Assembly: GCF_010682105.1 (NCBI RefSeq)
Contig: NZ_JAAGWH010000033.1
Span: 62,001-126,000, forward strand
Origin: Modestobacter muralis
GTDB taxonomy: Bacteria > Actinomycetota > Actinomycetes > Mycobacteriales > Geodermatophilaceae
Length of the DNA: 64,000 nucleotides
Direction: 5' to 3'
Shown: piece after piece, positions 32,513 through 40,723 of the stretch
How the letters are laid out: every line of letters begins with the position of its first letter
How positions within the stretch are numbered: the stretch's first letter is position 1
Made by a program: the position numbers and the translations under genes
Notes under the pieces: model-generated
Seen by the model: only the letters and a program-made list of their open reading frames with translations
Databases searched by the model: none
What the model was told of the DNA's origin: nothing

Positions 32513-32826
32513 AGAGTCGGGGGACCCCCTCCCTCCCCGGGAAGGGGGCCGCTCCAGCAGGTCACCTGCGCGCAGCGGCTCTGTGACGGAGGCCGCGTCA
32601 GTACGTCACCTGCGCCCCGGACCGCTTCGGCGGGCCGGGGCGCAGTCGTGTCGAGAGGTGCCGGGAAACTGGGTCGTTGCACGGGTCCAACCGGTGTCCG
32701 ACCTGCCGATATCCATTCCGTGACCACGCCGGACCGCTACCGCCGCCCCGCGGGTCGGACCCGGACGACGGCCGGTCCACCCCGGTTGCCGATGCGTCCG
32801 GGCGACCGCCGGCCGGCGGTCCGGGC
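32513..32826 (+). other. Intergenic region with a terminator hairpin
   Basis: 314 bases without a convincing gene. Arms 32610-32620 and 32635-32645 pair over 11 bases with an inner CCGC-TTCG-GCGG stem, a likely terminator for the sigma-like gene. The second half should hold the promoter and ribosome site of the next gene. An open frame from TTG 32677 contains a CPTC pair but no second Cys pair and was not accepted as coding. Confidence 0.5.
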
Positions 32827-33174
32827 ATGAGCGTCCCCCCGGCCGCCGCGCCCGAGCACGTCGTCCTCGTGCCGCACTGGCTGACCGCCGTCGACCGCGA
32901 GGAGGTCGAGCGCGCCGTCACCGAGGCCCTCGAGGTCGGTCCGGTCCACCCGGTCGCCGCCATCCACCTCGGCGACGTCCTCACCGAGCTGCACGTCGCC
33001 GCCGCGCGCGAGTTCGTGTGGCCCGCGCCGGTCGCCCGCGTCCGCCTGGCCACCGGCTGGGGCGCCGACGTCGTCCCCGTCCGGCTGTCGGCCCTCGAGC
33101 TGGCCAGCGTGCTGTCACTGCCCGGCCTCGAGCCGGTCACCCGGGCGGCGCTGACCGGGGGGCGCAGCGCGTGA
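32827..33174 (+). CDS. Small uncharacterised protein
   Basis: A 115-residue protein from ATG 32827, not recognised. It contains HVVLVPHWLTAVDREEVERAV, an LGDVLTELHVAAAREFVW segment and ends near LTGGRSA. No membrane segment or signal is visible. The ribosome site is weak, and the frame is open back to TTG 32677. Its stop overlaps the next gene start (GTGA), so the two are probably cotranscribed and translationally coupled. Confidence 0.6.
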   Translation: MSVPPAAAPEHVVLVPHWLTAVDREEVERAVTEALEVGPVHPVAAIHLGDVLTELHVAAAREFVWPAPVARVRLATGWGADVVPVRLSALELASVLSLPGLEPVTRAALTGGRSA

Positions 33175-33932
33175 GCGAGACGCTCTTCGGCGCACCCTCC
33201 GGGCTGTTCGCGCGGCTGAACCGCACCGAGGTGCGGGTGCCCGACGTCCGGGCCGCGCTCTCCCGGCTGACCCCGGCCGACCTCGACCCCGGACTCCGGT
33301 TCGACGTCTTCGAGGGCACCGGCACCGGCCCGATGGTCGTGCTCGAGGAGGCCGGACGACGCAGCCGCGTGCTCCTGGCCGAGCTCGCCACGCAGATGAC
33401 CCGGTCCCGCGTCGCGGCCACCCCGGAGGGGGTCACCGCCGCGGTGGTCGCCTGGCTGGCCCGGCGCCCGGTGCCCGACGAGGTCGCCGTGGCCGCTGGC
33501 ACGGCGCTGCTCGACTGGACCGACCCCGCGCAGACCGTGCTCGGCTGGCGGGTGACGGTCACCCGCGGCGCGCTCGTCGTCCCGTGGCGCCCCTCGCGGA
33601 CCGCGTCGCTTCCGCTCGTGCACCAGGTGCGCTCGGCGGCACTGGGTCGTGCCGCCACGGTCGACGCCACGCTGCGCATGCAGGGCCCGGTCGGGCTGTG
33701 CACCGCCACCGACGCCCCCGGCCTGGACACCGCCGTCCTCGTCCGCCCCGAGGCGCTGCTGCAGGAGATGGCCGACCGCGGGCTCCGGCTCCGCGACGGG
33801 CACGTCGTCGTCAGCCCGGGCCGCCCGGTGGCCTGCGCCGAGGGCCCGGTGGCCCGCCGGCTGGCCGCCGAGGCGACCGAGTCCTGCGCCACGCTGCCCT
33901 GGCGGACCGTCGCCGACCTCGGCTGGGCCTGA
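33171..33932 (+). CDS. Uncharacterised protein, coupled to the preceding gene
   Basis: A 253-residue protein from GTG 33171 that I do not recognise. It begins SETLFGAPSGLFARLNRTEVR and contains DVFEGTGTGPMVVLEEAGRR and RGALVVPWRPSRTASLP; no transmembrane segment or catalytic signature stands out. It overlaps the 115-residue gene by four bases and converges with the NlpC/P60-VanY gene 31 bases away. Base composition is the same as in neighbours. The frame extends upstream but the overlap favours GTG 33171. Confidence 0.65.
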   Translation: MSETLFGAPSGLFARLNRTEVRVPDVRAALSRLTPADLDPGLRFDVFEGTGTGPMVVLEEAGRRSRVLLAELATQMTRSRVAATPEGVTAAVVAWLARRPVPDEVAVAAGTALLDWTDPAQTVLGWRVTVTRGALVVPWRPSRTASLPLVHQVRSAALGRAATVDATLRMQGPVGLCTATDAPGLDTAVLVRPEALLQEMADRGLRLRDGHVVVSPGRPVACAEGPVARRLAAEATESCATLPWRTVADLGWA

Positions 33933-33963
33933 CCGACCGGTTCCCCGGCCGACCCGCCTGCGC

Positions 33964-35922
33964 TCAGGCGAGGCTGCCGTACTCCCAGTGCCACGGCTCC
34001 GGGTTCTCCCCGCGGGCCTGTGCCCAGTCCGGGTGCACCCAGCCGAAGCGGCCGGCGTTGAGCTGCATCCACGCCGTCTGCGCGGTGCCGAAGACGTTGA
34101 CCCCGCCGCACAGGTCCACCGCGAGGCCCCACCCGTGGTTCGACGTCCCGGGGACGGCGGTGATCCGCGGCTTGCGCTCGTGCGCGTCGACCTGTGCGCC
34201 GAAGGAGCGGTAGGAGTCGGTGATGCACAGCGGCGTGCCGAAGGAGGTCTGGTAGGCCGCCGACATCGCGGTGTACGCGGCGGCCGCGTCGCAGCGCAGC
34301 CGTTGGGACGGGCCGATGCCGCACAGCTGGTCGGCCGGGATCCGGCCGTTGGACCAGCCGCCCCAGGCCGCCTCGGCCGGGCTGCCCGGGGCCGGCGGCG
34401 GTGCGCTGCAGGTCGCCGGGCCGCCGGCGGGCACCGGCAGCGGGGTGGGGGTCGCCGGCGGGACGGTGACCCGGACGGCGGTGCTCAGGTCGCCGACCTC
34501 GTGCACCGCGACCTGCCAGCGGTCGGCGGAGGCGGACAGCACGCTGGTGCCGCCCAGGTAGAGCCCGACGTCGTCCAGGCCGCTGCCGAAGCGCGTGCTG
34601 AACACCAGGTCACCGACCTGGAGCTGGCCGCTGGGCACCGGGGTGCCCTGCGCCCACTGCCCGGCCAGGTCCCCGGCCAGGCCGAGCCCGGCCTGGGTCC
34701 AGGCGGTCGCGGTGAGCCCGGCGCAGTCGTAGCCGTCGGGGCCGCTCTGGCCGGCCAGGTAGGGGCGGCCGAGCTGGGCGAAGGCGGCGCTCACCGCGGC
34801 GATCGTCTCCGTGGGCAGCACGGTGAGGGTCTGGCCGTCGGCGTAGGCGGTCGCCACCCCGGGCACCGGGGCGCCGGAGGCGTCGCGCAGCGGGGCAAGC
34901 CCGCGCGGCAGGTCGCCGGCGTCGGTCAGCGCGGCCGCGGTCGGCGGGGTGACGTCAGCGGCGACCAGCCGGTCGAGGTAGGACTGCCAGCCGGCGAGCG
35001 CGGTCGCGTTGCGCTCCTGCTGCTCGGCGGAGGCCGGGCTGGTCGACAGTGCGGCCCACTGCGCGCTGGTGCGCGGGTCGAGGGTGGCGACGAGGTCGCG
35101 CACCTCGTCCAGGACGGCGGCGGCACGGGTGCGGGCGTCGGCCGCGGCGTCCTCGGCCGCGGCGGCCTCGTCGGTGAACTGCGCGGCGTGGACGGCGGCC
35201 TGCGCGGCCCGGGCCACCTGGGCGTCCCGGTCGTCGGTGAGGTGCTCGACCAGGCCGGCGGCGTGCAGGACGTCGGCGGTGGCCCCGGGGGCGTCGACCG
35301 AGAGCCGGCCCACCGGCCAGCGCTGCTCGGCGGTGCGCTTGTAGGCGGCGGTGGCGTGGGTGCCGACGGCGGCGCGCGCGGTGGCCACGTCGGCCAGGGC
35401 GGCGGTGCCCGCGTCTCGGGCCTGCTGGGCGCGGGTGCTGGCGGCGGACGCCTCGGCCAGCGCGTCCCGGTAGCGGGCGGTCGCCTCGGCCACGGTGGTG
35501 GCGGTGCTGCGGGCGTCGTCGGTGGGCGCCTTCGGGACCTGGCCGGCCTCGGTGGGCGGCTGGGTGAGGGCGCCGAGCAGGAGCAGGACGGCGAGCGTGG
35601 CGCCGGTGAGCACGCCGAGCCGGTCGCGCCACCGCCGCAGCGCGCCGGGGGTGCGCCTCGGGGCGGGACGCCGGGCGGCGGGCCGGCGCGGGCCCGCGGC
35701 GCCGGCGGGACGCGGCCGGCCGGTGCCGGTGCGCGGCCGGGGTGCGCCGGCCCGGGGCGTCCCGGTGCGCGAGGCCGAGGTGCGGGCGGCGGGGGTGCGG
35801 GCGGCGGGGGTGCGGGGAGCCGAGGCGCGGGGGGCCGGCGTGCGGGTCGTGACGGCCGGGCGGGTGGTCGACGACGTCGTCCGGGGTCGCTGCGCGGTGA
35901 CCTGCGCGCGTGGAGCGGTCAC
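33964..35922 (-). CDS. Membrane-anchored NlpC/P60-like plus VanY (M15) wall enzyme
   Basis: A 652-residue type II membrane protein. A cytoplasmic Arg/Pro/Thr/Ala-rich tail (~100 residues) precedes one transmembrane helix (LGVLTGATLAVLLLLGAL). An Ala/Asp-rich coiled coil (~130-320) follows, then an NlpC/P60 domain (~370-475) and a C-terminal M15B D-Ala-D-Ala carboxypeptidase (~543-652). VanY zinc ligands are intact (SNHGWGLAVDLC and PWHWEYG). NlpC/P60 has its Cys (YDCAGL), but the His of HVGxYxG is replaced: the sequence reads LDDVGLYLGG. That domain may be inactive or only substrate-binding. GTG 35922 has GGGGGA upstream; GTG 36018 is an alternative. Confidence 0.85.
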   Translation of the reverse strand: MTAPRAQVTAQRPRTTSSTTRPAVTTRTPAPRASAPRTPAARTPAARTSASRTGTPRAGAPRPRTGTGRPRPAGAAGPRRPAARRPAPRRTPGALRRWRDRLGVLTGATLAVLLLLGALTQPPTEAGQVPKAPTDDARSTATTVAEATARYRDALAEASAASTRAQQARDAGTAALADVATARAAVGTHATAAYKRTAEQRWPVGRLSVDAPGATADVLHAAGLVEHLTDDRDAQVARAAQAAVHAAQFTDEAAAAEDAAADARTRAAAVLDEVRDLVATLDPRTSAQWAALSTSPASAEQQERNATALAGWQSYLDRLVAADVTPPTAAALTDAGDLPRGLAPLRDASGAPVPGVATAYADGQTLTVLPTETIAAVSAAFAQLGRPYLAGQSGPDGYDCAGLTATAWTQAGLGLAGDLAGQWAQGTPVPSGQLQVGDLVFSTRFGSGLDDVGLYLGGTSVLSASADRWQVAVHEVGDLSTAVRVTVPPATPTPLPVPAGGPATCSAPPPAPGSPAEAAWGGWSNGRIPADQLCGIGPSQRLRCDAAAAYTAMSAAYQTSFGTPLCITDSYRSFGAQVDAHERKPRITAVPGTSNHGWGLAVDLCGGVNVFGTAQTAWMQLNAGRFGWVHPDWAQARGENPEPWHWEYGSLA

Positions 35923-36013
35923 CGTCGTCCCCCGGGTCCGAGATCGGTCCGGGCGCCAGGTGGCGTCCGGTGTCTTGATCCCATCGACGGGGGCCGGGGG
36001 GCGGTGTAGGTCC

Positions 36014-36053
36014 CTCACCCCACGGGGGGACGCGACTCACCCCATCGGGGGAG
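36014..36053. repeat. Two tandem imperfect dyads upstream of the wall enzyme
   Basis: CTCACCCCACGGGGGGA (36014-36030) and CTCACCCCATCGGGGGAG (36036-36053) are near-copies 22 bases apart, about two helical turns. They lie upstream of the NlpC/P60-VanY gene start and downstream of the gltA terminator, a suitable place for a repressor or activator. A third copy is at 10491-10510. I know no regulator with this site. Confidence 0.4.
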
Positions 36054-36066
36054 AGAGGGACACGAC

Positions 36067-36100
36067 GAGGCCCCGCCGTCCGGGTGGACGACGGGGCCTC
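36067..36100 (-). terminator. Terminator after citrate synthase
   Basis: Arms 36067-36081 and 36086-36100 pair over 15 positions with one G-U wobble and a GGGT loop, 16 bases after the gltA stop on the minus strand. Confidence 0.7.
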
Positions 36101-36116
36101 GGGGCGTGCGGAGTGC

Positions 36117-37418
36117 TTATCGCTGCGACAGCTCCACGAACGAGCGCTCCGTGGGGCCGGTGTAGACCTGCCGCGGACGGCCGATCTTGGTGGCCGGGTC
36201 CTCGATCATCTCGCGCCACTGGGCGATCCACCCGGGCAGCCGGCCCAGGGCGAACAGCACGGTGAACATCTTGGTCGGGAAGCCCATGGCCCGGTAGATC
36301 AGGCCAGTGTAGAAGTCGACGTTCGGGTAGAGCTTGCGCTGGATGAAGTAGTCGTCGTTGAGGGCGATGTCCTCCAGCTGACGGGCCAGGTCGAGCAGCT
36401 CGTTGTTGCCGCCGAGCTTGTTCAGCACGGTGTCGGCGGTGGCCTTCACCAGGGCCGCGCGTGGGTCGTAGTTCTTGTAGACCCGGTGCCCGAACCCCAT
36501 GAGCTTGACGCCGGGCTCCTTGTTCTTCACCCGGTCGACGAAGTGGCCGATGTCGCCGCCGTCGCGCTTGATCGCCTCGAGCATCTCCAGCACCGAGGAG
36601 TTGGCGCCGCCGTGCAGCGGGCCCGACAGGGCGTGGATGCCCGAGGAGATCGAGGCGAACATGTTCGCCTGCGCGGAGCCGACCAGCCGCACCGTGGAGG
36701 TGGAGCAGTTCTGCTCGTGGTCGGCGTGCAGCACGAAGAGCATGTCCAGGGCCTTGACCAGCTCCGGGTCGGCCTCGTACGGCTCGGCCGGGAACCCGAA
36801 GGTCATCCGCAGGAAGTTCTCCACCAGGCCCAGCGAGTTGTCCGGGTAGAGCATCGGCTGGCCGACGGACTTCTTGTACGCGTAGGCCGCGATCGTGGGC
36901 AGCTTGGCCAGCAGCCGCACGGTGGACAGCTCGACCTGGCGCTGGTCGAAGGGGTCCAGCGAGTCCTGGTAGAAGGTCGACAGCGCGCTGACGGCCGAGG
37001 AGAGCACCGGCATCGGGTGCGCGTCGCGGGGGAAGCCGTTGAAGAACCCCTTGAGGTCCTCGTGCAGCAGCGTGTGCCGGCGGATCCGGTCGTCGAACGC
37101 CGCCAGCTGGTCGGCCGTCGGGAGCTCGCCGTAGATCAGCAGGTAGGACACCTCGAGGAAGCTGGCCTTGCCGGCCAGCTGGTCGATCGGGTACCCGCGG
37201 TAGCGCAGGATGCCCGCGTCGCCGTCGATGTACGTGATCTCCGAGGTGCAGGAGGCGGTGTTCACGAAGCCGATGTCCAGGGCGACCTGGCCGGTCGTGG
37301 CCAGCAGCTTGCTGGTGTCGATGCCCTCGGACCCCTCCGTGGAGGGGATGACCCGCATGGGCAGTTCGCCGCCGGGCCAGCGCAGGGCGACGTCTGGGGT
37401 GCTCGCTGTCTCGCTCAT
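36117..37418 (-). CDS. gltA: Citrate synthase
   Basis: Condenses acetyl-CoA and oxaloacetate to citrate, first step of the TCA cycle. The 433-residue protein is of the type II (hexameric, GltA) length. It has HADHEQNCSTSTVRLVGS, SGPLHGGANSSVLEML with the active-site His, and MGFGHRVYKNYDPRA with the second active-site His. An N-terminal beta domain (ITYIDGDAGILRYRGYPID) is present as in GltA. The start is ATG 37418, or GTG one codon earlier. It stands alone with its own terminator; no other TCA gene adjoins it. The gap to the glycosyltransferase (37419-37563) holds only a weak 7-bp dyad at 37510-37527. Confidence 0.97.
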   Translation of the reverse strand: MSETASTPDVALRWPGGELPMRVIPSTEGSEGIDTSKLLATTGQVALDIGFVNTASCTSEITYIDGDAGILRYRGYPIDQLAGKASFLEVSYLLIYGELPTADQLAAFDDRIRRHTLLHEDLKGFFNGFPRDAHPMPVLSSAVSALSTFYQDSLDPFDQRQVELSTVRLLAKLPTIAAYAYKKSVGQPMLYPDNSLGLVENFLRMTFGFPAEPYEADPELVKALDMLFVLHADHEQNCSTSTVRLVGSAQANMFASISSGIHALSGPLHGGANSSVLEMLEAIKRDGGDIGHFVDRVKNKEPGVKLMGFGHRVYKNYDPRAALVKATADTVLNKLGGNNELLDLARQLEDIALNDDYFIQRKLYPNVDFYTGLIYRAMGFPTKMFTVLFALGRLPGWIAQWREMIEDPATKIGRPRQVYTGPTERSFVELSQR

Positions 37419-37563
37419 CACGGCTGGACGCTACTCAGTTCTCCCCGTGGCGCGACAGGGCCCCGGCGCACGGACCCGGCGAGACCCTCGTCCCACCCAC
37501 CCGGTGCGCCCTCCGGCCCGCCGGAGGAGACCCCCGGACAGGCCGGGGCCGGCGGACCGGCGG

Positions 37564-38895
37564 TCAGGACGCGGCGGAGGGGACGCCAGCGGGTTCCAGC
37601 GACCAGACTGCAGTGGCGAGGTCGGCGTGCCAGCGGCGGTCCGGCGGGGCGACCGCCAGCCACGGGGCACGCAGCAGCGTCGCCGGCGCGTCGCTGGGGA
37701 CCAGCTCGACGTCGATGTCCGGTCCCTGGGCGAGCGCCTCCTCGAGGAGCGGCACGGCCTCCTCCAGGAGGTGCGGCGGCACGGCGATCACCAGCTTCTC
37801 CGCCACTCCGTCGGCGGCCACGCGACGCAGTGCCTCGACGGTCGCGGTGAGCTCCTCGGGCGCGAGGCTGGGCGCCGCCAGCGCGACCGGGTACGTGCGC
37901 GTCCAGACGTCGAGCTGTTGGGTGAACCGGTACCGGGCACCGGGTCCGTGAGCTCGTCTCCACAGCGGTCCCTGGGCGTCACCGGACCGGTCGGCTCCCA
38001 GCTCGACCAGCGCCGTCGTCGCGAGGAAGACCGTCTCCAGCGCCGGGCCGTGCTCCGGGGAGTCGACCATGCTGGCCAGCCGGGCGGCGGCCATCTGGAG
38101 GACCCGGCTGTAGGCCCGCCGGCGCTGCGCCGGGTCGCGGAGGAAGCCCTGTCGGATGCCCCAGTCGACCAGGCGGACCCAGTCACGCTCACCACGCGCC
38201 ATGGCCCAGGGGTTCCAGGTGTTCTGCCCCGGGTGGAGGCGGAACCGGCTGAGGGTCCGTGGCGTGTAGAAGGCCGGCCCGCGGGCCAGCAGCTGGATCC
38301 ACACCTTCACGTCGGTCACCACGTCGATCCGGCGGCCGTCGACCTCCCACAGCGTGTCCAGGTCGAGGGCGTCCCGGCGGAAGAGCGCGGTGGAGAACTC
38401 GCCGATGTCGTTGGTGCAGGTCTCCAGGACCGAGTCGCCCAGTTCGAGCCCGTCGATCGTGCCGGCCCGGTCCCGCAACGCCGGGAACTCGTGCCCGGGG
38501 ACGGCCTTGCCGTTCTCGTCGATGAGGGAACGGCGGGAGAACGCCAGGGTCGCCTCGGGCGCGGACTGCATGCCCCGCACCAGCTCGCGGACGCAGTCGG
38601 TGGCCAGCACGTCGTCGTGCAGGAGGTACTTGACGTACTCACCGCGGGCCTCCCGCAGGAGCCCGGACAGGTTGTCGTACGCGCCGACGTTCGTCTCGTG
38701 CCGGATGACCCGGATGCGGTCGTCGGCGGCCGCGGCGGTCGCGACGATCTGCGCCGTCCCGTCGGTCGAGCCGTCGTCGCCGATGAGGATCTCCAGGGCG
38801 CGGTGGCTCTGCTCCCGAGCGGAGCGCAGGGCTGCCCGGAGGTGACGCTCCCCGTTGTAGGTGGGGATGAGGACGCTGACCGAGGGCTCGCTCAC
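37564..38895 (-). CDS. GT2-family glycosyltransferase
   Basis: A 443-residue protein with a classical GT-A N-terminal domain: SVSVLIPTYNGERHLRAAL, then ILIGDDGSTDGTAQIV, and the DxD-type metal motif in YLLHDDVLATDC (about residues 92-96). A helical and C-terminal region of about 200 residues is not recognised and may bind the acceptor. GTG 38895 lies 48 bases after the aminotransferase. As last gene of the WxcM-DegT operon it is the likely transferase of the amino sugar made by that operon, either to flagellin or to a surface glycan. No membrane anchor is visible. Confidence 0.85.
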   Translation of the reverse strand: MSEPSVSVLIPTYNGERHLRAALRSAREQSHRALEILIGDDGSTDGTAQIVATAAAADDRIRVIRHETNVGAYDNLSGLLREARGEYVKYLLHDDVLATDCVRELVRGMQSAPEATLAFSRRSLIDENGKAVPGHEFPALRDRAGTIDGLELGDSVLETCTNDIGEFSTALFRRDALDLDTLWEVDGRRIDVVTDVKVWIQLLARGPAFYTPRTLSRFRLHPGQNTWNPWAMARGERDWVRLVDWGIRQGFLRDPAQRRRAYSRVLQMAAARLASMVDSPEHGPALETVFLATTALVELGADRSGDAQGPLWRRAHGPGARYRFTQQLDVWTRTYPVALAAPSLAPEELTATVEALRRVAADGVAEKLVIAVPPHLLEEAVPLLEEALAQGPDIDVELVPSDAPATLLRAPWLAVAPPDRRWHADLATAVWSLEPAGVPSAAS

Positions 38896-38943
38896 GTGCG
38901 GACTGCCTTCCTGTTCGGGTGGGGCGGCGGACGTCGTGGTCCC

Positions 38944-40068
38944 TCAGGCGCGGAAGGACCGCACCGCGTCGATGACCACGTCCTGGTCGTCAGGGCCGAG
39001 CGTGGGGCCCATCGGCAGGCTGAGGACCTCGGTGGCGAGCCGATCGGCCATCGGCAGGTGCAGCCCGGCCATCGGGGTGTCGGCAAAGGCGCGCTGACGG
39101 TGCGGCGGGACCGGGTAGTGCACCAGGGTCTCCACACCACGTGCGGCCAGGTGCTCCCGCAGCCGGGCACGGTGCGGGGTGCGCACGACGTACAGGTGCC
39201 AGACCGGGCTCGTCCCCGCCGACCGCTCGGGGAGCACCAGCTGGTCCAGCCCGGCCAGTCCCTCGTCGTAGCGTCGGGCCGCGGCCGCGCGACGGGCGTT
39301 GTGCTCGTCCAGCCGGCGGAGCTTGACCGACAGCAGCGCGGCCTGCACCTCGTCCAGCCGGCTGTTGTAGCCGACCTCGTCGTGCCGGTACTTCTCCGTC
39401 GAGCCGTAGTTCCGCAGCGAGCGGAGGCGCTCCGCGGTCGTCGGGTCGGGGGTGGTGACCGCGCCGCCGTCGCCGAGGGCGCCCAGGTTCTTCCCCGGGT
39501 AGAAGCTCCAGGCCGTGGCATGGGTCAGGCCACCCACCGGGCGGTCGCCGAGCCGGGCGCCGTGGGCCTGCGCTGCGTCGTCGAGCACGACCAGGTCGTG
39601 GGCGCGGGCGACCTGCAGGACCGGGGCCAGGTCGACGGGGTGTCCGTACAGGTGGACGGGGACCACGGCCCGCGTCCTGCTCGTGACCGCAGCCGCCAGC
39701 GCCTCGGGGTCCCAGTCGGCGTTCGCCGTCCGGACGTCGACCGGCACCGGGACCGCACCGACGTGCACCACCGCCAGCCAGGTCGCGATGAAGGTGTGCG
39801 AGGGCACGAGGACCTCGTCGCCCGGACCGACGCCCAGGGCACGCAGCCCGAGGGAGAGCGCGTCGAGTCCGTTGCCCACCCCGACGGCGGAGTGGGCGCC
39901 GACCGCAGCAGCCCAGGCGTCCTCGAAGGCGCACAGCTCCGGGCCCAGCAGCACCCGACCGCTGCGCATCACCCGCAGGGCCGCGTCCTCCAGTTCCGGC
40001 CCCATCTCCGCGTACAGCGCTCCGAGGTCCAGGAACGGGACGCGGCGCGTCACCGGGGTGACGCTCAC
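38944..40068 (-). CDS. DegT/DnrJ/EryC1/StrS sugar aminotransferase
   Basis: PLP-dependent transaminase acting on an NDP-4- or 3-keto-6-deoxyhexose. The 374-residue protein has family landmarks VPFLDLGALYAEM, SHTFIATWLAVVHVGAVPV, DDAAQAHGA and the PLP-binding Lys in SFYPGKNLGALGDGGAV (about K193). It also shows NYGSTEKYRHDEVGYNSRLDEVQAA (in part). GTG 40068 overlaps the stop of the WxcM-like gene (GTGA). With that partner it resembles FdtB/QdtB, which make dTDP-3-amino-3,6-dideoxyhexoses; a 4-amino sugar (VioA-like) cannot be excluded. Confidence 0.9.
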   Translation of the reverse strand: MSVTPVTRRVPFLDLGALYAEMGPELEDAALRVMRSGRVLLGPELCAFEDAWAAAVGAHSAVGVGNGLDALSLGLRALGVGPGDEVLVPSHTFIATWLAVVHVGAVPVPVDVRTANADWDPEALAAAVTSRTRAVVPVHLYGHPVDLAPVLQVARAHDLVVLDDAAQAHGARLGDRPVGGLTHATAWSFYPGKNLGALGDGGAVTTPDPTTAERLRSLRNYGSTEKYRHDEVGYNSRLDEVQAALLSVKLRRLDEHNARRAAAARRYDEGLAGLDQLVLPERSAGTSPVWHLYVVRTPHRARLREHLAARGVETLVHYPVPPHRQRAFADTPMAGLHLPMADRLATEVLSLPMGPTLGPDDQDVVIDAVRSFRA

Positions 40069-40595
40069 GCGGTGCGCGCCGGGGTGCTCAGCTCACCCGA
40101 TGCCTCGGCCGCCCGTCGTGCGGTGAGGAACTCGTCGTAGTCGCGGTAGTAGTCGTCCTCGGCGTAGACCTGGGAGGCGAGGACGAGGCAGACGCTGCCG
40201 GAGGAGAAGTTGCCGAGCTCCCGCCAGACCAGCCGGGGGACCAGCAGCCCGTGGTAGGAGCGGTTCAGGTGGAACCGCGCGGTCTCCGTGCCGTCGTCCA
40301 CGACCACGTCGAAGCTGCCGGCCGCGGCCACGATCAGCTGCTGCAGCTCGCGGTGCCCGTGGCCGCCGCGGGACTCGCCACCCGGCACGTCGTAGAGGTA
40401 GTAGACGCGGGCGATCTCGAAGGGCACGTGGACGCCGCCCTCGAGGGACGTCAGGTTGCCCCGCGGGTCGGTGATCCGGGGCAGGTCGACGATCCTGCAG
40501 CCGGCGCCGCTGCCCTCCGGGCGTGGGTTCCAGTCCGTGGCGCGACGACCCGGGGCGGGGGAGCGGCGGTCCTGAGGAGTCACGCCCCGGGTCAT
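40065..40595 (-). CDS. WxcM-like / FdtA-type dTDP-4-keto-6-deoxyhexose 3,4-ketoisomerase
   Basis: A cupin-fold sugar enzyme of the WxcM-like family. The ~140-residue core runs from CRIVDLPRITDPRGNLTSLE through VYYLYDVPGGESRGGHGHRELQQL to NRSYHGLLVPRLVWREL and SQVYAEDDYYRDYDEF, all typical of FdtA/QdtA. The ~30-residue N-terminal extension before the core is Pro/Arg-rich and may indicate a later start. Together with the DegT gene it would convert dTDP-4-keto-6-deoxyglucose to a 3-amino sugar. First gene of a three-gene operon, divergent from the acyl operon across a 128-base gap in which I see no clear promoter. Confidence 0.85.
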   Translation of the reverse strand: MTRGVTPQDRRSPAPGRRATDWNPRPEGSGAGCRIVDLPRITDPRGNLTSLEGGVHVPFEIARVYYLYDVPGGESRGGHGHRELQQLIVAAAGSFDVVVDDGTETARFHLNRSYHGLLVPRLVWRELGNFSSGSVCLVLASQVYAEDDYYRDYDEFLTARRAAEASGELSTPARTA

Positions 40596-40723
40596 CGGCA
40601 GTCGCCGCCGGTGCCCGGCACACCCGGGGGCCCTCGCGGGGCGGTGGAGAGCGCAGTGGCGCGTGGGACGGCGGGAGGCAGCGCTTCCGCGTGTCGGCCG
40701 CCGCGGTCGTCCATGGTGGGGAC

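Noticed and set aside
32677-32826. N-terminal extension with a CPTC zinc-ribbon-like pair before the 115-residue protein
   Set aside because: Only one Cys pair, TTG start and no ribosome site; probably chance.
36001-36066. c-di-AMP (ydaO-type) riboswitch upstream of the NlpC/P60-VanY gene
   Set aside because: Such riboswitches often precede actinobacterial wall hydrolases and a GGGGTGA element is present. The remaining conserved blocks are missing and the space is too short.
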